64,000 nt of DNA from Labilibaculum sp. DW002. Lineage in GTDB: Bacteria; Bacteroidota; Bacteroidia; Bacteroidales; Marinifilaceae. The DNA lies in NCBI RefSeq assembly GCF_029029525.1, contig NZ_JAKJSC010000001.1, positions 1,834,987 to 1,898,986 on the forward strand, read 5' to 3'. The position numbers and the translations under genes were made by a program. Below, piece after piece: positions 1 to 8,009 of the stretch. How positions within the stretch are numbered: position 1 is the stretch's first letter; each line of letters starts with the position of its first letter. The notes under the pieces were generated by a model. The model was given only the letters and a program-made list of their open reading frames with translations, did not search any database and was not told where the DNA came from.

Positions 1-524
1 GATGTTCCTGAGAAAAAACCTGCAGTTCCACGAATTTGAACTGTAAAACCTGCATTTGGATCACCGCCTCGTTTTGTGATGTTTACACCTGCAACTTTCC
101 CCATGATTCCCTGAATAGGATCCTGCAAAACTCCTTGCTGTAAATCTTCAGCTCCTACGCTCATTACAGCACCAGTCTTATCTTTTTTCTTTTGGATGCC
201 ATAACCAACAACAACAACTTGTTCTAAATTTAAAACGTCTGGTTCCAATAAGACTTCAACGTTTTCGGAATCGCTTACTTGAAATTCTTTATTGACATAG
301 CCAACAAATGAAAATACAATGGTTTTTCCTTTTTCCACTGAGAGGTTGAAATCTCCATCAAAATTGGTTGTAGTACCAATTGTGGTTCCTTTAACAACAA
401 TGGAAACACCAGGTAAGGCTTCGCCATTAGCGGCATCTATAACCTTTCCTTTAATTTCCTGATTTTGTGCAAATATTCCTATTGACAAGAACACTGCCCA
501 AAACAACAAAAATAATTTCTTCAT
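1..524 (-). CDS. SusC/RagA-type TonB-dependent outer membrane receptor, N-terminal part
   Basis: The open frame runs from an ATG at 524 to the window edge, giving about 174 residues of a protein normally near 1000. It starts with a signal peptide (MKKLFLLFWAVFLSIGIFAQ). A carboxypeptidase-regulatory-like beta-sandwich follows at about residues 23-95 (PGVSIVVKGT, TNFDGDF, FSFVGY), then the SusC hallmark EQVVVVGYGIQKKKDKTGAV at about 101-120. The start of the TonB plug domain is next, including the IRGT motif near the edge. SusC proteins are outer-membrane channels that import glycans or peptides with a SusD lipoprotein, which should lie outside the window. A DUF6377 regulator lies upstream in the same orientation, so this is probably a nutrient-uptake locus. 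The substrate cannot be told from this fragment. Confidence 0.95.
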   Translation of the reverse strand, partial: MKKLFLLFWAVFLSIGIFAQNQEIKGKVIDAANGEALPGVSIVVKGTTIGTTTNFDGDFNLSVEKGKTIVFSFVGYVNKEFQVSDSENVEVLLEPDVLNLEQVVVVGYGIQKKKDKTGAVMSVGAEDLQQGVLQDPIQGIMGKVAGVNITKRGGDPNAGFTVQIRGTAGFFSGT

Positions 525-611
525 AATTCTTCATAAATAGAGTTAGTAATTAACGCGTCTACTTCAATTCGAAGTAAAATTTTGATGTTTCAAAAACCGA
601 TTTCCCAGATC

Positions 612-657
612 GTTCGAAATCATATCATTCTGCAGATAATGATTTTAAATCTCGAAC
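612..657. promoter_or_regulatory. Dyad-symmetric element upstream of susC
   Basis: Outer arms GTTCGA (612-617) and TCGAAC (652-657) enclose a near-palindrome at 624-643, ATCATTCTGCAGATAATGAT, centred on TCTGCAGA with one unpaired base. It lies 88-133 bp before the susC start, in the 287-bp gap after the DUF6377 gene. It is a candidate operator for that regulator. This is inference from position and symmetry only. Confidence 0.35.
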
Positions 658-811
658 ATCAAAGGAACTACAGCGCTCTTTTAATTACTAAATACCTATA
701 AAGAATATAGATCAATACCAATCACAAAAACTCACAACCAACTGACTATCCATTAATTACGAAAAATGATCTGATTCTAAAATATAGATGGAATAAAGAA
801 AGAAAATGGAT

Positions 812-2425
812 TTAAACTGATTTAATATCCATTATTTTACTATCGAAATCCTCATTTTGAATCAATGAGCGATTTTTAATTTTTGTTTTGTAAGTATAAA
901 TCGTGTTAACCGAAAAATTAAGAATACTGGCTATCTTTTCATTGTCGTTAACTCCTAATCTGATTAAAGCAAAAATCCGTAAATCAGTGTTTAAAATTTG
1001 GGAATCTTTAAGTACAATTCGATCTTTTTCATCGAACATTTGGTTAAAGCAATTAACAAAATCAGGAAATAGTTTAAGAAATATTCTATCAAAATCTTCA
1101 AACAGATTCTGTCTCTCACGTTTCGAATTGTATCTTTTTAACTCGGACTCAATCGAATCGTATTGCTTGGTCATTAACTGTCGAGATATGGCCTTTTTCA
1201 TTCCTTCCATTTTCTCAATAAACTGAGAACTAAAATTGAAATAATAACCAACATACTCTTCCTTAATTTTGCTCACCTCACGAAGCATTTCATTTACCTT
1301 AAGAAGATCTTCATTACTATCCAATATTACTTTTCTTGCCTTTCGCAAAGCTCGTAATTGTCGATAAATGATAATTAAAAAAATAACAATTAGTAAAGTG
1401 ACGATAATTCCAATAATAGAAATGTAGATCGCGAAGTTTTTTTCGCCCTCAACTTTATTCAAAACAGCTGCTTCAATCTGAGGTTTGATGTATGAAATTT
1501 CAAGTCTTCGAGCATGACTACCATAAAACGTCGCGTCATTCTGGGCTAGTTCTATGAATTTATTGGCCTCTTCCAAATTTCCATAATAAAACAGGATCTC
1601 TGCCAAAATCTTTGATGCAACAGTTTCAGTAGTTGCTGATTTTATATCTGCCACAACCGCCTTCAGTAAATAATATTCGGCTTTCTCATTTTCGAAGAAT
1701 CGTGTATAAGCAATACCTAACCCACAATTGCTAATTGCTGTCTCATGATGCGTATTGCTATACTCATCAATCAATTTCTGATATTGTTTTATGGCTTCTT
1801 TATTTTTGCCAAAAACCAAAGCACTATTCGCTTTTGCAAAAACATATTCAAATGAATTTGGAGCTGCTTCCCTAAAAATTTTCTGACAATAAGTATATCC
1901 TTTTTTATGATATTCAGGCTGATAATGGCCCCATCTTGAATTGCCTAAATCATAGTAAGCACGGGCGGCAACATAGTAATAATGAATTCTTTTGTCTAGA
2001 TCTAAAACTGATTCATTAATTGTAGTTAGCGTATCTATGGTTTCCTTAAATAGACCTTTTTGCAATAAAATAAGAGCAATATTTGTTTTCGACTCTGCAA
2101 TTTTAGCTTGGTCTTTTAATCTGTAAGCTACTTGTATTGATTTTGAAGCATAATTAAATGCGGAATCATAAACAAACGATTCGTATTGTTTCGTTAAGTT
2201 TGTTAACAATCTAAATTCTTCATGATTTTTATTCTGAGCTTTGTAATCTCTTAATGAATCAGTTAACAAAGCCAACTTGTCTTTTTTTACTTGAAGAATA
2301 CTATCTCTCAGTCCAAGATATTTATTCGCCTCAGCAAATTGAAATTCAAGAGAATCTGTTTGGCAAAAAGAAGACTGAATAGTCAGTAATGAAAGTAGAA
2401 TCGTAAAAACAAAAAATCTTCCCAT
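812..2425 (-). CDS. DUF6377 membrane-bound TPR regulator (putative PUL regulator)
   Basis: A 537-residue protein with a signal peptide (MGRFFVFTILLSLLTIQSSFCQ), a helical TPR-like N-terminal half, and one transmembrane segment at about 330-352 (IYISIIGIIVTLLIVIFLII). A basic coiled-coil region and a cytosolic C-terminal domain follow. The C-terminus has a LuxR-like helix-turn-helix (ALIRLGVNDNEKIASILNFS, then TIYTYKTKIKNRS). This is the architecture of the Bacteroidota DUF6377 family, whose members often sit beside susC/susD genes and are thought to sense a periplasmic signal and act on DNA. It lies upstream of, and codirectional with, the susC start at 524. The family assignment is confident; the regulatory role is inferred from context. 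Confidence 0.85.
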   Translation of the reverse strand: MGRFFVFTILLSLLTIQSSFCQTDSLEFQFAEANKYLGLRDSILQVKKDKLALLTDSLRDYKAQNKNHEEFRLLTNLTKQYESFVYDSAFNYASKSIQVAYRLKDQAKIAESKTNIALILLQKGLFKETIDTLTTINESVLDLDKRIHYYYVAARAYYDLGNSRWGHYQPEYHKKGYTYCQKIFREAAPNSFEYVFAKANSALVFGKNKEAIKQYQKLIDEYSNTHHETAISNCGLGIAYTRFFENEKAEYYLLKAVVADIKSATTETVASKILAEILFYYGNLEEANKFIELAQNDATFYGSHARRLEISYIKPQIEAAVLNKVEGEKNFAIYISIIGIIVTLLIVIFLIIIYRQLRALRKARKVILDSNEDLLKVNEMLREVSKIKEEYVGYYFNFSSQFIEKMEGMKKAISRQLMTKQYDSIESELKRYNSKRERQNLFEDFDRIFLKLFPDFVNCFNQMFDEKDRIVLKDSQILNTDLRIFALIRLGVNDNEKIASILNFSVNTIYTYKTKIKNRSLIQNEDFDSKIMDIKSV

Positions 2426-2551
2426 GCTAGTGTATAATTGGTTAACAAAACAGCAAGTAAAAATAAGACTATTCTTTTACTCAAAAAAAAGAAATTCAGT
2501 ATTTAAATAATAAAATAACTGCTAAACAAAGCACTAAATTTCTGCCAAATA

Positions 2552-2589
2552 AAAAAAGCACAATTTGATTCTCAAATTGTGCTTTTTTT
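2552..2589 (-). terminator. Intrinsic terminator after the polysaccharide deacetylase gene
   Basis: The inverted repeat GCACAATTTGA / CAAATTGTGC is flanked by A and T tracts on both sides. It lies 28 bp beyond the stop at 2618. Confidence 0.8.
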
Positions 2590-2617
2590 CAACTTAATTT
2601 CAAAGATGAAACCAGTT

Positions 2618-3523
2618 TTATTTATTCCGCGGAGGAATCGAACTTAGTTTACCGTTTTCTTTTATCCAAACAGTTCGTCTCGAATTGTTAATTAATTTGC
2701 CCTTACCCATAATACTTTTAATAGCATTTATATACTCATAAAATTCTCCTGCTCCAACATACCAAATATCTTGCTTTGCAGAAACATTATTGCATAGATT
2801 TTCGAAATACGGCCAATTATTATTCTGAATATTTTTATCAAATTCCCAACTGTGTCCCCACATAAAAAACAATAAGGGTTTTTCTGATTTTATCGACACA
2901 AATTTCTCCAATGATTCCTTTGCTCTGGAATGATGACAGGTTGGATGCCACCTATAGAAATCTTCTGGCAACTCGAAAGACTTTGAGTCATTTACCGTAC
3001 GTGCATTTGTCAGTCCAGATTTTTTCAGAACCGAAATAAGCTTCTCATTATACTCTCCAAATGGATAAGCAAAACTCTTGATGATTGTATCTGAAATCTT
3101 CTCTAGATTTTCTATATCATTATTTATCTCAAGTATTATTTCATTCCTTTTCAATTCGGTCAAGTGAGGATGAAATAAAGAATGAGCCGCAATTTCATGA
3201 TTCCGATAGGTAGTTTTAATCTGATTTTTATCCAAATACAAGCCAGGTTTACCAACAAGTCCTTGCAGCCACGAAGCTTCAGTCCCAAGCTGCCCCGAAT
3301 TCAAATTAAAAGTTCCTTTAAGTCTGTACTTATTCATTATGGAGACCAATAAAGTATCCTGTAACAAGCCATCATCATAACTTATAATTATTGCCTTTGT
3401 TTTTCCATCTGGGAAAGTAAAAAGCCTATCCTTATAAATTTTATCCCCTATGGATTGTGCAATTAGCAAATTGGCGTTTAAGCACACTACCATTAAAATA
3501 AAAACCTTTACAACTCTCTTCAT
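2618..3523 (-). CDS. Secreted polysaccharide deacetylase (NodB-like, CE4 family)
   Basis: The ATG at 3523 is chosen over one at 3583 because it begins directly with a signal peptide (MKRVVKVFILMVVCLNANLL, then IAQ) and avoids overlap with the upstream esterase. The mature protein of about 280 residues has NodB motif 1 as SYDDG, with the catalytic base and metal Asp. It has the metal-binding HSxxH motif as HSLFH, and a later segment IKSFAYPFGEYN typical of the family. CE4 enzymes remove N- or O-acetyl groups from chitooligomers, peptidoglycan or xylan. The esterase gene ends 49 bp upstream, so the two are probably cotranscribed and act on an acetylated or esterified polymer outside the cytoplasm. 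The substrate is unknown. Confidence 0.85.
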   Translation of the reverse strand: MKRVVKVFILMVVCLNANLLIAQSIGDKIYKDRLFTFPDGKTKAIIISYDDGLLQDTLLVSIMNKYRLKGTFNLNSGQLGTEASWLQGLVGKPGLYLDKNQIKTTYRNHEIAAHSLFHPHLTELKRNEIILEINNDIENLEKISDTIIKSFAYPFGEYNEKLISVLKKSGLTNARTVNDSKSFELPEDFYRWHPTCHHSRAKESLEKFVSIKSEKPLLFFMWGHSWEFDKNIQNNNWPYFENLCNNVSAKQDIWYVGAGEFYEYINAIKSIMGKGKLINNSRRTVWIKENGKLSSIPPRNK

Positions 3524-3572
3524 ATTATCTAATTTCCAGATCAAAAATGTCGCCTTTTTAGGCTTATCAATT

Positions 3573-4661
3573 TTAATCTTCATAAATTAAAGTTCCTATA
3601 ATATCTGGAAAAACTTTGTGTCGCATTTGATGCGTAAAGCGACTTCCATGATCTCCCTGATGCAAGACTAAGTTGTGAGAAATTCTTCTGTTTTGCAATA
3701 AATTCGAATAATATAATGAGCCATCAACAATCCATTTAAAACCATCATTGTAACCACAATCAATCGTTAAAAGTTTTAGTTCTCGTAAATTAGATTCATA
3801 TTTATTCAGCTCGTCAGAAATTCCACCAAATCCACTTTCCCACTTCTTCCAAACCTCGTTATTAACAATTGTGTCATTTCCAACAATGCTTATCGGATAG
3901 TCAAAATAAGGAGCTTTTTTAGTGTTAGGCGCAAAACACATTCCGTAAGCCAATGTAAATTCAATATTCCAATCTTCAATACCTTTTACATATTCCAGAT
4001 ATTCCTTATGTGCATCTTCAACAGATAAAGACTCGAGCTTATTCAAAAGAGCTAAAACGGGTTCTACTGTGCCTCCCTCACGAAATACTTGACAGTTAGA
4101 TAAACCCTTTTCATCGAACACACCGGGACTCATAGCATAGGCCGAAGCAAAAACTTCTGGATGTAGCATCGACAAATTTATAACCCCAAAACCACCCATT
4201 GACATTCCGGCTAAACCTCTTGATTCCCGTTTGGCAAGCGTTCGATAGTTCTCATCTATATAATTGACAACATCTTTCACAACAAAATCTTCCCAATTCC
4301 CTGTAACTGGGGAATTTGCATAAAAACTGCCTCTAAAATTATAATCTCCACTTATTTGCACCAAAATAACTTCAGAAACTTGTTTTTCTATAATCAAAGA
4401 ATCTAAAATTCCTCCCACATAACCATTGGCATCAATTCTGCCGCCATATCCTTCCAAGAAATAAATAACAGGATACCTCTTTTTTGATTTTTGGTATGAT
4501 GGTGGCAAGTAAATTCCAATTTGCTTATTAGGCTGGTAGTCTATGCAATTATTGGCTAATGAAGGTGTCGGAATGCTATGCGTATTCCAGGTTCCATTTT
4601 TTGATTCCTGAGCATTACCTATAAAAGAAATTAGGCTTAAAAAAAGCAATACAATTTTCAT
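3573..4661 (-). CDS. Secreted alpha/beta-hydrolase esterase (esterase D/feruloyl esterase-like)
   Basis: A 362-residue protein with signal peptide MKIVLLFLSLISFIGNAQ. It has an esterase D (PF00756) core: an early YPVIYFLEGYGG oxyanion region, the nucleophile elbow GMSMGGFG (Ser in GxSxG), and a late HQGDHGSRFTHQ segment holding the likely catalytic His. The family includes feruloyl, acetylxylan and S-formylglutathione esterases; export favours a carbohydrate esterase. It precedes the polysaccharide deacetylase in the same direction. The exact ester cleaved is not predictable here. Confidence 0.85.
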   Translation of the reverse strand: MKIVLLFLSLISFIGNAQESKNGTWNTHSIPTPSLANNCIDYQPNKQIGIYLPPSYQKSKKRYPVIYFLEGYGGRIDANGYVGGILDSLIIEKQVSEVILVQISGDYNFRGSFYANSPVTGNWEDFVVKDVVNYIDENYRTLAKRESRGLAGMSMGGFGVINLSMLHPEVFASAYAMSPGVFDEKGLSNCQVFREGGTVEPVLALLNKLESLSVEDAHKEYLEYVKGIEDWNIEFTLAYGMCFAPNTKKAPYFDYPISIVGNDTIVNNEVWKKWESGFGGISDELNKYESNLRELKLLTIDCGYNDGFKWIVDGSLYYSNLLQNRRISHNLVLHQGDHGSRFTHQMRHKVFPDIIGTLIYED

Positions 4662-4872
4662 AATTCAATTCAGTTACATTAATAGATATTTTTAATTGTG
4701 CAAATTAAAAGCAAAGCATTACCAATTTATAAAAGCTAAGATTGAATATTAATTAAAATCTCAAATCACCTTCTTATTAGCCTAATTAACAAGGCAATTG
4801 CCTTAATCGTAACATCTGAAAATATAGACAGATTACGAGTTGGTTTTAATAGCTGAGCAAGAAGAAAACCAT

Positions 4873-4900
4873 AAAAAAAGCCTTGTCAATTGACAAGGCT
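4873..4900 (-). terminator. Intrinsic terminator after tldE
   Basis: A perfect palindrome (AGCCTTGTCAA/TTGACAAGGCT, 4879-4900) is followed on the minus strand by seven T residues. It lies 25 bp past the TldE stop. Confidence 0.85.
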
Positions 4901-4925
4901 CCTAAAAAAAACAAAGAACAAAATC

Positions 4926-6242
4926 TTATAATCCACTAAAATCTATTCCTTCAAACATCATACTTGGTGTTTGCCACGAACGATCGGTTAACGGATCATT
5001 ACCTATTGCAATTAAATTATTCCATATTTCCTTATGATTCCCGGTAACATTCATACCTGAAACTGGATGAATAATTTTTCCTTTCTTAACATAGAATCCT
5101 TCTACTCCAACAGAAAAATCACCTGTTGCAGAATTTGAATTACCTCCATTAAAACCAGTAACCAAAATACCTTCGTTCATATCTTTGGTTAAGCCTGCCA
5201 AGTCTTTATCTCCTAATTCAAAAATTAGATTAGATGCTGAGCCAGTTGTTGGTTCCATTTCTAACTTCTTCCCATAATAATCACCAATATAATAGGTTTT
5301 CAATACTCCTTTTTCTATAACAGTCATTTTACGAGCAGCCAAACCATCACCATCATATAAGCGTGAATTACGACCTGATTCAATAAATGGATTATCCGTA
5401 ATACTCAATAAATCAGAAGCAATTTTCTGATCCATTTTCCCTTCTAAAAATGATCTTTTTTGTTGCAGGTTATAACCGTACATAGGTTGAAGAAGAGAAC
5501 TAAAAACACGTCCAACAGATCTGTTTTCAATCAACATTTCCATTTTTCCTGACTTAATTGTCTTTGCACCAATCTTTTTCAAAGCTCTTTCAACAGCATA
5601 TTTTCCAACTCCTTCTCCGGATAAATGATTCCAAAATCTGGCAGCATTGTAATGGTAATCACTCGGGCGGCTATCTCCACCATTTATTGATGCACTTGCA
5701 CTAACTGAATAAGATGTAGATTCTTTAAAACCTTCAACACCATTACTCAAAACAAGATAGCTACGGTAAGAACCATCTCCATAAGAACCAGACACACTAA
5801 TTATTCGATCATCCATGCCATTCGTTTCCGCTTCAACCTGCATGGCCAAATCAATTTTCTGACGAGGATCAATCGCATCATAACTTGAATCATACAACTT
5901 CAAATCTTTTTCGGTCCCATCGTAACATAGATTACGATCTGGTAGTGAACGATATTTATCTTCAGCCAGATAATCAGTTCCTAAAATAGCCTCCTTGATA
6001 AATTTTTCAAGATCATTCTTATTCAATCGATTTGTTGAATGAGTTGAATACTTTCCATTCACATACAGCTTTAAACTTAAGCCACTTTGAATCGACTCTT
6101 GTATTTTTTCTATTTTCTGTTTTCTAACTTCTACTTCCGATTCCTTGGAATCATAAACTGAAACAGAAACCTCTTTTGCGCCATTTTCCTTGGCATATTT
6201 GGAAGCCCATCGGGCCAACTCCACCTTTTTATTATCTTTCAT
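4926..6242 (-). CDS. TldE/PmbA-family metalloprotease partner subunit
   Basis: A 438-residue TldD/PmbA-family protein without the HExxxH metal site, so it is the TldE-type partner. The C-terminal half carries family segments such as LIFELGDKDLAG, TGDFSVGVEGFYVKKGKI and GNHKEIWNNLIAIGNDP. TldD and TldE form a heterodimer that degrades unfolded peptides in a buried cavity and, in some hosts, processes microcins or CcdA. There is no visible signal peptide, although the adjacent TldD has a Tat signal. Its start lies 45 bp after the TldD stop, so the pair is an operon. Confidence 0.9.
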   Translation of the reverse strand: MKDNKKVELARWASKYAKENGAKEVSVSVYDSKESEVEVRKQKIEKIQESIQSGLSLKLYVNGKYSTHSTNRLNKNDLEKFIKEAILGTDYLAEDKYRSLPDRNLCYDGTEKDLKLYDSSYDAIDPRQKIDLAMQVEAETNGMDDRIISVSGSYGDGSYRSYLVLSNGVEGFKESTSYSVSASASINGGDSRPSDYHYNAARFWNHLSGEGVGKYAVERALKKIGAKTIKSGKMEMLIENRSVGRVFSSLLQPMYGYNLQQKRSFLEGKMDQKIASDLLSITDNPFIESGRNSRLYDGDGLAARKMTVIEKGVLKTYYIGDYYGKKLEMEPTTGSASNLIFELGDKDLAGLTKDMNEGILVTGFNGGNSNSATGDFSVGVEGFYVKKGKIIHPVSGMNVTGNHKEIWNNLIAIGNDPLTDRSWQTPSMMFEGIDFSGL

Positions 6243-6287
6243 CGAAACTTGTTTTTAAATTGATTAAAAGTAAACTCTAATGCTTTT

Positions 6288-7823
6288 TTAAGCATTTACA
6301 CCACCAACAGTAAGTTGTGCTACTTTAACCGTTGGCAATCCCATAGATACAGGAACACCTTGTCCTCCCTTACCACAAGTTCCAGTTCCACAATCAATTT
6401 TCAGATCATTACCGACCATTGAGATTTGGCGAAGAGCATCAGGCCCATTTCCAATTAGATTTACATCCTTTATTGGTTGGGTTAGTTTACCATTTTCAAT
6501 TAAATATCCTGATTTCACATAGAAAGTAAAATCTCCTGCTCCAATTTTCACTTCTCCATTCGTAAATGTGTCTACATAAATTCCATCCTTAACACTAGAA
6601 ATAATATCTTCTTTAGTATGAGGACCTGCTTCCATATAAGTATTTCTCATGCGAGGAATTGGTGCGTATCGAAAAGATTCGCGACGACCATTTCCTGTAG
6701 GAGCTACTTTGTAATGTTTTGCACTAATTCGATCGTGAAGATAACTGGTTAACACACCATTTTCGACCATCTTCGTTTTCTGGGTAAGAATCCCTTCATC
6801 GTCTATATTTAATGTTCCTCGATAGTTTGGATTCGTTCCGTCATCTACAATTGTCACAAAATCTTCTCCAACCTTTTGCCCCATTTTATCACTGAAAATT
6901 GAAGTTTCTTTGCGATTAAAATCAGCTTCGAATGCGTGTCCCATTGCCTCGTGCAATAAAATTCCAGCTCCACCTGCAGCTAAAACAACTTCCATTTGTC
7001 CTGCTTTTGGTTTCACAGCTTCAAATTGTTTGTTAGCACCTTCGACAACTTCATTTGCTATTTCATCTAACAATTCCTCGTTTAAATATTCATAACCTAT
7101 TCTCATGGAGCGAGATGCAAAGAAATCTTCTCTTCTATCTCCTTTTTCCATTACACAAACAGCAATAAAACTAACCATAGGGCGATAGTCATAACTGATT
7201 ACTCCTTCAGAATTTGCAAAAAGAATGTAAGAGGAGCTATCGTCAAGATAAACCTGCACCTTAGCTACCTTATCATCTAAATTAAAAACCTTATCGTTGA
7301 GTTTTTGAAGGAATGGTATTTTTTGTTTGATAGATACATCCTCCCAAGAAGTATTGACCTTACAAAATTCTGGATGTACTCTTTCCTTTAAGTTAATAGA
7401 TGGAAAATCTTTACTTTCATTTGCTATACTTGCAGCTGTTTTAGCTACTTTTTTCATGGCTTCCAAAGAAACCTCCTCAGAAAAAGCGTAACCAGTTTGA
7501 TCCCCTTTTAATACTCGCACACCTACTCCATAATCAATATTTGATCCTGCACGATTTACTTGTTTGTCTTGAAGTCCAACATAGTTTGAAAGAGAGTGTT
7601 CGAAATACAAATCGCAATAATCGCCACCTCTTGATAATGCTTCAGCCATTACCTTTTGAAGCATTTCTTTGTCAACATTAAAATGCGAATAATACTCCTC
7701 TAATCCTGATTGTTCAGTGATGCGATTGCATCCCATACTTAAAAATGAGGGCAAAATCGCCATTCCTGCAAGTGAGAAAGATCCTGTTCGGATAAACTCT
7801 CTTCTTGAAAATTCATTGTTCAT
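6288..7823 (-). CDS. TldD-family metalloprotease with Tat signal
   Basis: A 511-residue TldD homologue. The HExxxH zinc site is HEAMGH at 291-296, and the C-terminal GTCGKGGQG segment supplies the likely third ligand Cys. The first 33 residues are unusual for the classical cytosolic TldD: the twin-arginine motif SRREFIR (6-12) is followed by a hydrophobic stretch and a Cys at 32 (SMGC), possibly a weak lipobox. This suggests export by Tat, perhaps as a lipoprotein. Such Tat-tagged TldD forms are, as far as I recall, found in some other bacteria. Its likely job is cleavage of unfolded peptides with TldE. Divergent from the prolyl oligopeptidase at 8010. Confidence 0.9.
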   Translation of the reverse strand: MNNEFSRREFIRTGSFSLAGMAILPSFLSMGCNRITEQSGLEEYYSHFNVDKEMLQKVMAEALSRGGDYCDLYFEHSLSNYVGLQDKQVNRAGSNIDYGVGVRVLKGDQTGYAFSEEVSLEAMKKVAKTAASIANESKDFPSINLKERVHPEFCKVNTSWEDVSIKQKIPFLQKLNDKVFNLDDKVAKVQVYLDDSSSYILFANSEGVISYDYRPMVSFIAVCVMEKGDRREDFFASRSMRIGYEYLNEELLDEIANEVVEGANKQFEAVKPKAGQMEVVLAAGGAGILLHEAMGHAFEADFNRKETSIFSDKMGQKVGEDFVTIVDDGTNPNYRGTLNIDDEGILTQKTKMVENGVLTSYLHDRISAKHYKVAPTGNGRRESFRYAPIPRMRNTYMEAGPHTKEDIISSVKDGIYVDTFTNGEVKIGAGDFTFYVKSGYLIENGKLTQPIKDVNLIGNGPDALRQISMVGNDLKIDCGTGTCGKGGQGVPVSMGLPTVKVAQLTVGGVNA

Positions 7824-7963
7824 ATAAAAGTTTTTTTAGGGTTTGGGTTTTCTTTAAAATATTTGGTGAAGAAAAAGTTAAGACTTTTTATTGTCATAAT
7901 AAAAACAAATCTGATAATTCTTGAATTATTGAACCATGAATAATAGTTATCAATAGTTTTTAT

Positions 7964-7971
7964 TATTTTTG
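7964..7971 (+). promoter_or_regulatory. Putative -7 element of the prolyl oligopeptidase gene
   Basis: TATTTTTG matches the Bacteroidota -7 consensus TAnnTTTG and lies 38 bp before the ATG at 8010. No clear -33 TTTG/TTG was found at the expected distance, so support is partial. Confidence 0.35.
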
Positions 7972-8009
7972 AAAGCTTAAAAAACGCACAAAACATAAAA
8001 AACATCTTG

